This document shows positions 24,677-32,435 of a DNA stretch of 64,000 nt, in pieces. The first letter of the stretch is position 1. The number at the start of each line of letters is the position of its first letter. This DNA comes from Streptomyces sp. P9-A4 (GTDB lineage Bacteria > Actinomycetota > Actinomycetes > Streptomycetales > Streptomycetaceae). The notes under the pieces are model-generated. The model made no database searches. It was not told the origin of the DNA and saw only the letters and a program-made list of their open reading frames with translations. The position numbers and the translations under genes are program-made. The DNA is taken from assembly GCF_036634195.1 (NCBI RefSeq), contig NZ_JAZIFY010000001.1:6458501-6522500 (forward strand). Reading direction: 5' to 3'.

Positions 24677-25648
24677 ATGCCCGCAAAGGGTAAGCACCGC
24701 CGCACCATGCCCAACCGCCTGGCCCGTGGCATCGCCGCCGCCGGCACCGGAGGCGCCGTCGTCGCCCTCCCGCTTCTCGGAGCCACCGGCGCCCACGCCG
24801 CCGAGCAGGCCGCCCCGGCCGCCGCCCCCGCCGCCGCCCAGGTGAAGGCCGCCGCCGCCCCGGCCGCGCCCACCGCCGCGAAGGCCGCGCCGAAGACGTA
24901 CGCCGTCGTCCGCGGCGACTACCTCTCGAAGATCGCCGCCGAGCACCACCTCACCGGCGGCTGGCAGAAGCTGTACGAGGACAACCGACAGGTCGTCGGC
25001 GAGAACCCCTCGCTCATCATGCCCGGCATGAAGCTCACCCTCGGCGCCAAGAGCACGGCCCCGGCCGCCGCCCCGAAGAGCACCGCCAAGGCCGCCCCGA
25101 AGGCCGAGCGCAAGGACTCCGCGAAGAGCTCCGGCGACACCACGCGCGCCTCCCGCGGCTCCGAGCGCGCGGCAGCCCCGGCCGCCGTCACCTCGGACTC
25201 CGCCACCACCTCGCGGTCCTCCGGCTCCTCGGCCTCCGCGTCCGGCTGGGTCACGCCCGTCAGCGGCGGCGGCTTCTCCACCCCGTACCACGCCTCCGGC
25301 TCCATGTGGTCCTCCGGCTATCACACCGGTGTCGACTTCATCGCCTCCTCCGGCACCACCGTCCGCGCCGTCGGCGCCGGCACGGTCGTCTCGGCCGGCT
25401 GGAGCGGCGCGTACGGCAACGAGGTCGTCATCCAGCACGCCGACGGCAACTACTCGCAGTACGCCCACCTCTCCTCCCTCTCCGTCTCAGCCGGCCAGTC
25501 CGTCAGCGGCGGCCAGCAGATCGGCCTCTCCGGCTCCACCGGCAACTCCACCGGGCCCCACCTGCACTTCGAGATCCGCACCTCGCCGAGCTACGGCTCC
25601 GACGTGGACCCGCTGGCCTACCTCCGCCAGCACGGCGTCTCCGTCTGA
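24677..25648 (+). CDS. Secreted LysM-M23 peptidoglycan endopeptidase
   Basis: A 323-residue exported protein. Residues 1-45 hold a basic start and a hydrophobic signal peptide ending near AHAAEQA. An Ala/Pro/Lys-rich linker follows, then a LysM domain (TYAVVRGDYLSKIAAEHHLT to IMPGMKLTLG), a Ser/Thr-rich linker and a C-terminal M23 metallopeptidase with HTGVDF and HLHFE zinc ligands. It cleaves peptide cross-links in the wall. The ATG at 24677 lies just behind the c-di-AMP riboswitch with GAGAGGAA; an in-frame GTG at 24605 lies inside the riboswitch and is rejected. Confidence 0.93.
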   Translation: MPAKGKHRRTMPNRLARGIAAAGTGGAVVALPLLGATGAHAAEQAAPAAAPAAAQVKAAAAPAAPTAAKAAPKTYAVVRGDYLSKIAAEHHLTGGWQKLYEDNRQVVGENPSLIMPGMKLTLGAKSTAPAAAPKSTAKAAPKAERKDSAKSSGDTTRASRGSERAAAPAAVTSDSATTSRSSGSSASASGWVTPVSGGGFSTPYHASGSMWSSGYHTGVDFIASSGTTVRAVGAGTVVSAGWSGAYGNEVVIQHADGNYSQYAHLSSLSVSAGQSVSGGQQIGLSGSTGNSTGPHLHFEIRTSPSYGSDVDPLAYLRQHGVSV

Positions 25649-25667
25649 CGCCCACGGAATCTCCGGC

Positions 25668-25691
25668 GGCCCGGCACGTGTGTGCCGGGCC
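25668..25691 (+). terminator. Hairpin after the M23 peptidase
   Basis: Perfect arms GGCCCGGCAC and GTGCCGGGCC around GTGT, 20 bases past the stop. No long T-tract. Confidence 0.7.
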
Positions 25692-25707
25692 GTCGGTGTA
25701 TTCCGGC

Positions 25708-25737
25708 TTGGCGAATTCTTTATCGGTGGCATATGTC
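25708..25737 (+). promoter_or_regulatory. Candidate promoter of the SGNH hydrolase gene
   Basis: TTGGCG and TATGTC with an 18-base spacer, 63 bases before the GTG start, in a locally AT-rich stretch. Confidence 0.4.
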
Positions 25738-25800
25738 ACCCTGAGTCAACCCCTCCTTACGGTCGCGTAGGTCACATCCGAAAGGGAAGGATGTGCTCCC

Positions 25801-26595
25801 GTGGCAGACGATTCGAGATCAACAGACAAGAACGCATTCGGGTCGTACGCGGCGATCGGTGACAGCTTCACCGAGGGCGTCGGAGACCCCGGACCCGACG
25901 GGACCTACGTCGGCTGGGCGGACCGCTTCGCGGTGCTGCTCGCCGACCAGCTGCCGGAGCACGACGCCTTCCGCTACGCCAACCTGGCCGTACGTGGGCG
26001 CCTCCTCGATCAGATCGTGGCGGAACAGGTCCCCAGGGCGAAGGAACTCGCCCCCGATCTGGTCACCTTCTGCGCCGGCGGAAACGACATCATCCGCCCC
26101 GGCACGGACCCCGACGACGTCGCCGAGCGCTTCGAGCGCGCCGTCGCCGAACTGACCTCCGCCGTCGGCACCGTCATGGTGACCACCGGCTTCGACACCC
26201 GCGACGTGATCCTCCTCAAGCACCTGCGCGGCAAGATCGCCACCTACAACGGGCACGTCCGGGCCATCGCCGACCGCTACGGGTGCCCCGTCCTCGACCT
26301 GTGGTCGCTGAAGTCCGTCCAGGACCGGCGCGCCTGGGACGACGACCGGCTGCATCTCTCGCCCGACGGCCACACCCGGGTCGCGCTGCGCGCCGCCCAG
26401 GTCCTCGACATGCCGGTCCCCGCCGACCCGGACCAGGCGTGGCCGCCGGTTCCCCCGCGCGGCACGCTCGAAGTGCGCCGCGACGACATCCACTGGGCGA
26501 AGGAGTACCTCGTGCCGTGGATCGGGCGCCGCCTGCGCGGCGAGAGCTCCGGCGACCACGTCGAGCCCAAGCGCCCGAACCTCATGCCCCTGTAG
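25801..26595 (+). CDS. SGNH/GDSL-family hydrolase (cytoplasmic)
   Basis: A 264-residue esterase/lipase-like protein without a signal peptide. Block I is YAAIGDSFTEGVGD with the nucleophile S22, block III is FCAGGNDII, and block V is DRLHLSPDGH with the catalytic Asp and His. The GTG at 25801 follows AAGGA. The substrate is unknown; this group is widespread in actinobacteria as a cytosolic acyl hydrolase. Its end overlaps the converging radical SAM gene by 14 bases. Confidence 0.9.
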   Translation: MADDSRSTDKNAFGSYAAIGDSFTEGVGDPGPDGTYVGWADRFAVLLADQLPEHDAFRYANLAVRGRLLDQIVAEQVPRAKELAPDLVTFCAGGNDIIRPGTDPDDVAERFERAVAELTSAVGTVMVTTGFDTRDVILLKHLRGKIATYNGHVRAIADRYGCPVLDLWSLKSVQDRRAWDDDRLHLSPDGHTRVALRAAQVLDMPVPADPDQAWPPVPPRGTLEVRRDDIHWAKEYLVPWIGRRLRGESSGDHVEPKRPNLMPL

Positions 26596-27460
26596 TCGGG
26601 GCCACGGCCGCCGGGCTTACGCCGGCGGGGATCCGCTCCAGGACCCCGCCGGCGAACACGTCGTACAGCGGCAGCGTCTCCAGATGGACGTAGCCGATGT
26701 GACAGTCGCAGACGGCGAGCGGACAGGCGCGGGGGCGCAGGGCGGCCCGGTACGAACCGTCGTACAGGTTCCCCAGCTCGGCCTTGACGAAGTGGCAGCG
26801 CCGAACCGTCCCCTCGCCGTCCACCGAGATCACCGACTCCCCGGTCCGGCAGGGCAGCCCGGCCGAGCGGTGCGGATGACGGCTGTACGGGAACAGCGGG
26901 TCGATCCGCGTCCACTCCGCCGCCTCCGCGTCGGTGTACGTGTGCCCCTCCGCCGCGTTCACCCAGAGGTAGACGTGCGCCGGCAGCGCCGCCCGCAGCC
27001 TGCGGGCGTGCTCCGCGTGTTCGGGAAGGCCCACCACGCCGACGCTGAACCGGATGCCCCGGTCGGCCAGCTCACCGCACTTGCCGAGGAAGCGCTCGTA
27101 CGGCGTCTGCCCCGGGTGGTACGTGCACCAGAGCGCCACGCTCTCCGGGTCCGCCTCCGCCAGCCAGTCGGTCCGGCAGCTCAGATTGGTCTGGATCGCC
27201 ACCCGCTCGACGTGCGGAAGCCGGGACAGTTCGACCAGCGCCCGCCGGTACCAGGAGCGGACGAGGCCCTCGCCCCACGGGGTGAAGAGGATCCGCAGCC
27301 GGTCGCCGGTCCGGCCGGCGGCCCAGCCGGCGAACCGGTCGAGCGCGGCCCGGTCCGCGCGCAGCTGCTCCCGGCTGTCGCGGCGCTTGGCGAAGGGGCA
27401 GTAGGGGCAGTCGAAGTCGCAGGAGGAGAGCGGGCCGCGGTAGAGCAGCGTCAGGTCCAT
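26582..27460 (-). CDS. STM4011-family radical SAM protein
   Basis: A 292-residue radical SAM enzyme with the cluster motif CDFDCPYCPFAKRRD (Cx3Cx2C) near the N-terminus. Cys residues near the C-terminus (PCRTGE, RRCHF and CPLAVCDCHIGY) suggest auxiliary iron-sulfur clusters. It belongs to a five-gene set named after Salmonella STM4011-STM4015 whose function is unknown. The ATG at 27460 (MDLTLLYRGP) matches the family start, but a GTG at 27502, nine bases after the upstream stop, gives a partly duplicated N-terminus and may be used instead. It is last in the operon. Confidence 0.88.
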   Translation of the reverse strand: MDLTLLYRGPLSSCDFDCPYCPFAKRRDSREQLRADRAALDRFAGWAAGRTGDRLRILFTPWGEGLVRSWYRRALVELSRLPHVERVAIQTNLSCRTDWLAEADPESVALWCTYHPGQTPYERFLGKCGELADRGIRFSVGVVGLPEHAEHARRLRAALPAHVYLWVNAAEGHTYTDAEAAEWTRIDPLFPYSRHPHRSAGLPCRTGESVISVDGEGTVRRCHFVKAELGNLYDGSYRAALRPRACPLAVCDCHIGYVHLETLPLYDVFAGGVLERIPAGVSPAAVAPTTGA

Positions 27461-27511
27461 GCCCGTGGCCGGGCCGGGTGACAGGAGCGGTGTCAGGTCC
27501 ACGGTCGCCGC

Positions 27512-28855
27512 CTACTTCGCCTCGTACGCGGCCATCGCGGCCCGTACGGCGGGGGAGAAGAGCTCGGGGCCCAGCCCGTCGGAGTGCGCGAGGCCCTCGG
27601 GGGACAGGCGCAGCAGCCCCGCCGGGGCCGCCGTGTCCAGCCAGCCGTAGCCCTCGAACCGGGCGAGGTCCGGGCCGAAGTCGGTGAAGGGAGAAGAACC
27701 GAATCGCGCCTCGTACCCGTCGACGGGCATCCCCTCCGCCTGGAGCAGCGACTGGAGGAGGTGACGGCGCCGGGCCTCGGCCCCGGTCGTTCCGTAGCCG
27801 TGCCGGGCGCGTGCGAAGTCCTCCGTCTCCGTGTAGGTGTCGATGATCGTGCGGATCCTCCGCATGTCGACGGCGTAGTCGAAGGAGTAGTGCAGGGCGG
27901 AGGTGTACGAGCGGGCCCCGCAGCCCAGGCCGATCATGCCGTCCGTCTGGCAGGCGTAGTCGTCCGGGCCGGAGGGACCGGCGTCCGCGCGGCGGAACAT
28001 CCGCATCGACACCTGCTCGTAGCCGTGCGCGAGGAGATGGTCCCTGCCGTACCGGTAGAGGCGGAGCCGCTGCTCGTCCCAGGCCTGGTCGGCCGCCGCG
28101 GGGTCCTGGATCCGGCCGAGGCCGGTGAGCGGGCGTACGTACAGCGGATAGAGGTACAGCTCCTCGGGCCGCCAGGCGAGGGCCGCGTCCAGCGAGAGCC
28201 GCCATGACCGCTCCGTCTGGCCGTCGATCCCGTAGATCAGGTCGATGTTCAGCACGGGGACGCCGGTCTCCCGGATGCGGCCGAGCGCCGCCTCGACGTC
28301 GGCGCGCCGCTGCGGCCGGACGGCCGCCCGTGCCTCGGCCTCCACGAAGCTCTGCACGCCGATGCTGAGCCGGGTCGCTCCCCGCTCGGCGAGGACCGCG
28401 AGGCGGTCGGCGGTCGCCGTCGACGGCGAGGTCTCCACGGAGAGCGGCACCGCCCGCAGATCCGCCCCCATCCGCTTCTCGGCGATGTCGCAGAGCCGCT
28501 CCAGCTCGGCGGCGGTGAGGAAGGTGGGCGTGCCGCCGCCGAACGCGGCCGTCGCGAACCGCACCGGTTCGGTGTCCCCGAGGGCCTCGCGCACGGCGGT
28601 GGCCTGACGGTCGAGTGCGTCGAGGTAGCGGGTCGTCAGCTCGTCCGGGGCGCCGATGCGGGTGAAGAGGTTGCAGAAACCGCAGCGGACCTCGCAGAAC
28701 GGTATGTGCGCGTAGAGGGAGAGCGCGTCCTTCGGCTCGCCCCGCCAGAGCGCGGCCAGGGACGGCCCCGGGGCGGGCAGCGGCCGGTACGCCGTCTTGT
28801 GCGGGTACGCGTAGACATAGCTCCGGTACGGGCGCGGGGTGGCTCGGTCGCTCAT
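27512..28855 (-). CDS. STM4012-family radical SAM protein (HemW-like)
   Basis: A 447-residue radical SAM protein related to HemW/coproporphyrinogen oxidase-like enzymes. The motif is IPFCEVRCGFCNLF (Cx3Cx2C), with AFGGGTPTFL and IGVQSF typical of this group. The ATG at 28855 overlaps the STM4013 stop (ATGA), so translation is coupled. The substrate is unknown. Neighbours suggest a multi-step modification carried out with the other four proteins. Confidence 0.9.
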   Translation of the reverse strand: MSDRATPRPYRSYVYAYPHKTAYRPLPAPGPSLAALWRGEPKDALSLYAHIPFCEVRCGFCNLFTRIGAPDELTTRYLDALDRQATAVREALGDTEPVRFATAAFGGGTPTFLTAAELERLCDIAEKRMGADLRAVPLSVETSPSTATADRLAVLAERGATRLSIGVQSFVEAEARAAVRPQRRADVEAALGRIRETGVPVLNIDLIYGIDGQTERSWRLSLDAALAWRPEELYLYPLYVRPLTGLGRIQDPAAADQAWDEQRLRLYRYGRDHLLAHGYEQVSMRMFRRADAGPSGPDDYACQTDGMIGLGCGARSYTSALHYSFDYAVDMRRIRTIIDTYTETEDFARARHGYGTTGAEARRRHLLQSLLQAEGMPVDGYEARFGSSPFTDFGPDLARFEGYGWLDTAAPAGLLRLSPEGLAHSDGLGPELFSPAVRAAMAAYEAK

Positions 28856-29688
28856 GCCACGGCCTCCGGCTCCGGGCCCGCCAGCTCGAACTGCGCGTAC
28901 GGGACGGTCCAGACGACCTCGTGGCCGAGGCGATGGCCGGTGTGGCCGTCCTCCCCGTAGGCCGTGCCGTGGTCGGAGCAGACGATCGCGAAGCACGGGC
29001 GGCGGCTGCTCATCGCGGCGAAGAGCCGCCCGATGTGCCGGTCGATGTAGACGAGGGCCGCCGCGTGGGTGGCCCGGGAGTCGCCGGCCTCGCGGGTCGC
29101 GCCCGGCAGGTGGAACCAGTTGGGCTGGTGCAGCGCGGACACGTTGACGAAGAGGAACAGCCGTTGCTCGTGGGGGAGCCCGGCGACGACCTCCTCGGCG
29201 CGCGTCACCTGCGACTCGAAGGAGGTGGGGGAGGCCACGCCGAAGGAGGGCTCCCAGTGGCTCTCCTGGAAGAGGTCCGGGAGCACGGAGCCGAGCGGCG
29301 GCTGCTTGTTGAAGAACCCGACGCCGCCGACGCACACGGTCCGGTAGCCCTCGCCCACGAGGGCGGAGACGAAGTCCGGGGTGTCGTGGACGTAGGTGCC
29401 GTCGGCGGTCGACTCGCTGCCCGCGAAACGGGCGGCGAACAGACGCGGGTGCGGGCCCGGGGTGGCCGGCGTCGGCAGGAAGCCGGCGAATATCGCCTGG
29501 TGGGAGGCGTAGGTGAAGCTGCCGGGAGCGTGCCGCCGCTCCCAGGCCCCGCCGGGGAGATGGCGGGCCAGGTGCGGGATGCGGCCCTCGGCCGCCAGCT
29601 CCACCGCCACGTCGTACCGGAGCGTGTCGAGGGTGACCAGGAGGAGATCGTGGCTTCCGACGATCGCGTTCATGTCGGGCTGGTTCAC
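28852..29688 (-). CDS. STM4013-family sulfatase/alkaline-phosphatase-like hydrolase
   Basis: A 278-residue protein of the alkaline phosphatase superfamily. The N-terminal LLLVTLDTLRYDV supplies a metal aspartate and the nucleophile Thr region; the C-terminal CSDHGTAYGEDGHTGHRLGH supplies metal Asp/His residues. It may hydrolyse a phosphate or sulfate ester or transfer a phospho-group. The GTG at 29688 overlaps the STM4014 stop (GTGA); an ATG at 29673 is also possible. Confidence 0.87.
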   Translation of the reverse strand: MNQPDMNAIVGSHDLLLVTLDTLRYDVAVELAAEGRIPHLARHLPGGAWERRHAPGSFTYASHQAIFAGFLPTPATPGPHPRLFAARFAGSESTADGTYVHDTPDFVSALVGEGYRTVCVGGVGFFNKQPPLGSVLPDLFQESHWEPSFGVASPTSFESQVTRAEEVVAGLPHEQRLFLFVNVSALHQPNWFHLPGATREAGDSRATHAAALVYIDRHIGRLFAAMSSRRPCFAIVCSDHGTAYGEDGHTGHRLGHEVVWTVPYAQFELAGPEPEAVA

Positions 29689-30881
29689 GCGGTGCTCGTT
29701 CCTGTGGTGCTGGTGCTGGTGCTGGTGCTGGTGCTGGTGCCGGTGGTGTTGGCAGTGGTTCTTGTGGTGTGCCACCCGCGGTCGGCCGGGAACTGCGCCG
29801 CGACCTGGGCCTCGTACGTGTCGAGGCCCTCCGCCCCGCTGCCGGGCAGGCCCGTGAGGCCCGGGAGCAGATCCCCGAAGGCGTTCACCTCGCCCACGGC
29901 GAAGCGGCGCCAGCCCGTGGAGGGCAGCAGGTCCACGCCCACGCACCGGGTGCCGGGGAAGACGGCCGCGGCCCGCTCGCACACCCCGAGCGCGTCCGTC
30001 CACCGCCCGCCGGCCGCGCCGATCGCGGCGCGGGCCGCGTCGAGATCGCCCCGGGCGCCGCCCAGATGCAGGTTGGTCATGGGGGAGCGGCTGGTGCGGA
30101 GCACCGCATGGGTGGCCCGCCCGTCGACGACGACCACCCGCAGGTCGGCGGCCCGGCCGTCCTGGGTGGCCTTGGGCAGCCAGCGCTCGACGTGCAGACC
30201 GTCGGGGGCGAGGGCGTCCACGATCGCGGCGACCTCGCTCTCGCTGGTGTAGCGCCGTACCCGCAGGGAGTTGAAGAGCCGCCCGCCGGGCCCGCGCTCC
30301 ACCGAGGTGGTGGCCTGGATCCGCCCCGCGCCGTTCGTCTCGACGGCCAGCACGCCCGAGGCGGAGGATCCGTGCGCGAGCTTCACGAACACCCTGCGCA
30401 TCCCGGTCCCGGCGGTCAGCGCCTTCACATCGGCCCAGCCGCGCACGGCGGGGGCGGACGGCCCGGACGTCGGGGACTCGGGCACCGGGACTCCGGCGGC
30501 GCTCAGCAGGCCGTGGCTCAGCCGCTTGTCGAACAGGGCCGCCAGCTCGGCGGGGTCGTCGACGAGGACGGCGCCCGAACCGGCGACGGTCCCGGCGAGC
30601 TCAGCCGCGGCGGCGAGGAACCGCGCGTACCAGCGGCCGGTGCCCTCCACCCGCGACGGTTCGTCGACCCCCCGGAGCAGCCGGTCGGCCTCCGGGTCCT
30701 CACCGGGCGAGTCCAGGCGTACGGTCTCGCCCGCGGCGAACCGCGCCGTGCCGCGGAGTACTTCGGGCCATGACACCGCCCGCGCCTCGGGCAGCCCGGC
30801 GGACCGCAGCGCGTCCCGGAAGAACGCGACGCGACGGCCCGCCGGATCGCCGACGACCACGAGGCGCGGGCGGGCGGTCAT
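29685..30881 (-). CDS. STM4014-family protein, ATP-grasp-like
   Basis: A 398-residue protein. RRVFVKLAHGSSASGVLAVE and the acidic FAVGEVNAFGDLLPG near residue 345 resemble the nucleotide and metal-binding parts of ATP-grasp ligases, so a ligase role is plausible but inferred. The C-terminal ~25 residues are an unusual Ser-Thr repeat encoded by a hexanucleotide tandem array at 29706-29741. It starts at ATG 30881, overlapping the STM4015 stop (ATGA). Confidence 0.82.
   Translation of the reverse strand: MTARPRLVVVGDPAGRRVAFFRDALRSAGLPEARAVSWPEVLRGTARFAAGETVRLDSPGEDPEADRLLRGVDEPSRVEGTGRWYARFLAAAAELAGTVAGSGAVLVDDPAELAALFDKRLSHGLLSAAGVPVPESPTSGPSAPAVRGWADVKALTAGTGMRRVFVKLAHGSSASGVLAVETNGAGRIQATTSVERGPGGRLFNSLRVRRYTSESEVAAIVDALAPDGLHVERWLPKATQDGRAADLRVVVVDGRATHAVLRTSRSPMTNLHLGGARGDLDAARAAIGAAGGRWTDALGVCERAAAVFPGTRCVGVDLLPSTGWRRFAVGEVNAFGDLLPGLTGLPGSGAEGLDTYEAQVAAQFPADRGWHTTRTTANTTGTSTSTSTSTSTTGTSTA
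29706..29741. repeat. Hexanucleotide tandem repeat at the 3' end of the STM4014 gene
   Basis: Five perfect GGTGCT units and one GGTGCC. On the coding strand it reads AGCACC, giving alternating Ser-Thr. Unit length is a multiple of three, so copy-number change would alter tail length without a frameshift. It lies only 18 bases from the STM4013 start. Confidence 0.9.
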
Positions 30882-31837
30882 TCGGCGACCGCGACGTACC
30901 GGTAGACCTCGCCGTCGCCGTCGTCCTCCGGATCCTGCGGGTCGTCGAGGACGACGGTCACGCCGTGCGGCACGAGGGCGGAGCTGAGCCGGTCCGCCAT
31001 GGCCTGGGAAAGATAGTGGTGGGTGAGGTCGAGACGGGTGAGATGGGTCAGCGGCTGCCCGTCGAGCAGGGCCGCCGCGCCCTCGTCGGTGAGTACGCCC
31101 ATGGACAGGTCGAGCCGCTCGATCCGGGCGACGACCGGGGCGCCCGCCACGGCGGCGGCGACGGCGTCCTGGATCACGCTGTTGCACAGACCGAGGGAGC
31201 GCAGGGCGGGGAACGACGAGCCGGAGAGCAGCGGCGCCAGGTCCTCGGTCGTGCTGTCACCGCCGTACTCGTCGGTGCCGAGCCACAGTTCCAGCTTCTC
31301 CAGGGCGGGCAGGTCGCTGCCCACGATCCCGCGCACCACCTCGGCGCCCAGGCCGCCCGTCTCCACGACCAGGGTCTCCAGGCAGTTGTGCCGGATGGAG
31401 GGGAAGGCCAGGCTCGTGCCGCCGCGGACCGCGAACTCCCGCAGGGCCGGGTAGGCGGCGAGCAGCGGGGTCACATCGGACTGCACGATCCACGAGATCT
31501 CGCAGTCCTCGGACCCCATCTCCCCGAGGAACACGGCCTCCAGGCCGGTGAGCCGGTTGTTCGCGGCGATGAGCGCCGTGACGATGGCGGCGGACGACTC
31601 CTCGTACGCCTCGTTCCAGCCGCCGACGATCAGCGCCCGCACCCTGCCCGTGTCCACCGTCTTCAGGAACCGCTCGAACAGCGGCCCCCACTCCTCGTCC
31701 CCGGGGTCGCTGTACGTGGGGGCGGAGATCCGCCAGGCCACGTCCGCCGCGCCGGGCAGCTCGCCCCGCGCGTCCGCGTCGGGGAACTCGAACACGGGCA
31801 GTCCGTGGAATTTCCTCAGGTGGTGGCCAACGGTCAT
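30878..31837 (-). CDS. STM4015-family leucine-rich repeat protein
   Basis: A 319-residue protein with leucine-rich repeat-like segments, for example LPALEKLELWLG, FPALRSLGLCNS, IERLDLSMGVLTDEGAAALL and LTRLDLTHHYLS. Such folds bind proteins or peptides, so it may present a substrate to the modifying enzymes encoded downstream. The ATG at 31837 is preferred (GGGAG upstream). It is first in the five-gene operon, behind a DNA-damage-type promoter. Confidence 0.88.
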   Translation of the reverse strand: MTVGHHLRKFHGLPVFEFPDADARGELPGAADVAWRISAPTYSDPGDEEWGPLFERFLKTVDTGRVRALIVGGWNEAYEESSAAIVTALIAANNRLTGLEAVFLGEMGSEDCEISWIVQSDVTPLLAAYPALREFAVRGGTSLAFPSIRHNCLETLVVETGGLGAEVVRGIVGSDLPALEKLELWLGTDEYGGDSTTEDLAPLLSGSSFPALRSLGLCNSVIQDAVAAAVAGAPVVARIERLDLSMGVLTDEGAAALLDGQPLTHLTRLDLTHHYLSQAMADRLSSALVPHGVTVVLDDPQDPEDDGDGEVYRYVAVAE

Positions 31838-31883
31838 GACGGTGCTCCCGGCGACGGACGACGTGGATCGGCTGATGCCAAGA

Positions 31884-31906
31884 GTTGTACCAAGCGGCAC
31901 TGACAA
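31884..31906 (-). promoter_or_regulatory. PafBC-like DNA-damage promoter of the STM4015-4011 operon
   Basis: On the minus strand the sequence reads TTGTCAGTG, eight bases, TACAAC. The mycobacterial RecA-independent (PafBC) promoter consensus, as I recall it, is TTGTCRGTG-N8-TAnnnT. Only the last base of the -10 differs. It ends 47 bases before the STM4015 ATG. Confidence 0.7.
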
Positions 31907-31957
31907 CGCCCTTGGCCGGGTCGGCTCGACGGGGCCGGGGGCCGGATTCGGGGCCCG

Positions 31958-31980
31958 TTGTCAGACCCGGCCTCTAGCGT
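31958..31980 (+). promoter_or_regulatory. PafBC-like DNA-damage promoter of the DUF6745 module
   Basis: TTGTCAGAC, eight bases, TAGCGT on the plus strand. The -10 fits TAnnnT exactly and the upstream half differs from TTGTCRGTG at two bases. It points away from the minus-strand promoter 52 bases away and precedes the ATG at 32025 by 45 bases. Confidence 0.65.
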
Positions 31981-32024
31981 CGTTCCCATGTCCGGCCACA
32001 CCGGCCGGACGGGGAGGGAGAGCC

Positions 32025-32351
32025 ATGTACCGGCAGGGAGACGTGCTGATCGCGCCCGTCGAGGAGACGGCCGTTCCCGAGCGTGCCAGGACGGCCGCGG
32101 GGGAGCCCAGGGACGCCAGGGGCCGGCTGGTCCTCGCGCTCGGCGAGGTCACCCGTCACGCCCACGCGATCCCCGGACCCGGGCGGCTCGTGCGGGAGCC
32201 GGGGCCCTTCGGCCCGCTCCTGCTCGAACTCCCTGAGGGGGGCCGGGTGGTGCACGAGGAGCACGCGCCGATCGCGCTGCCCAAGGGCTGGTACCGGGTC
32301 GTGCGCCAGCGGGAGTACGTGCCCGGCGCGTACCGGATCGTCGCGGACTGA
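32025..32351 (+). CDS. Conserved hypothetical protein, partner of DUF6745
   Basis: A 108-residue protein with the pattern YRQGDVLIAPV, LALGEVTRHAHAI, VVHEEHAPIALPKGWYRVVRQREY. The three conserved His-containing stretches suggest a beta-rich fold that may bind metal, but no function is known to me. The ATG at 32025 follows GGGGAGGGAG. It is followed 84 bases later by the DUF6745 gene, and the pair is divergent from the STM4015-4011 operon. Confidence 0.75.
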   Translation: MYRQGDVLIAPVEETAVPERARTAAGEPRDARGRLVLALGEVTRHAHAIPGPGRLVREPGPFGPLLLELPEGGRVVHEEHAPIALPKGWYRVVRQREYVPGAYRIVAD

Positions 32352-32435
32352 CCGCCTCACCCACTGGCCGACCGAACGACTCACCGCATGACCGAGAACC
32401 CGCACCGACCGAACGAGATCCTGGGGGACACCGAC

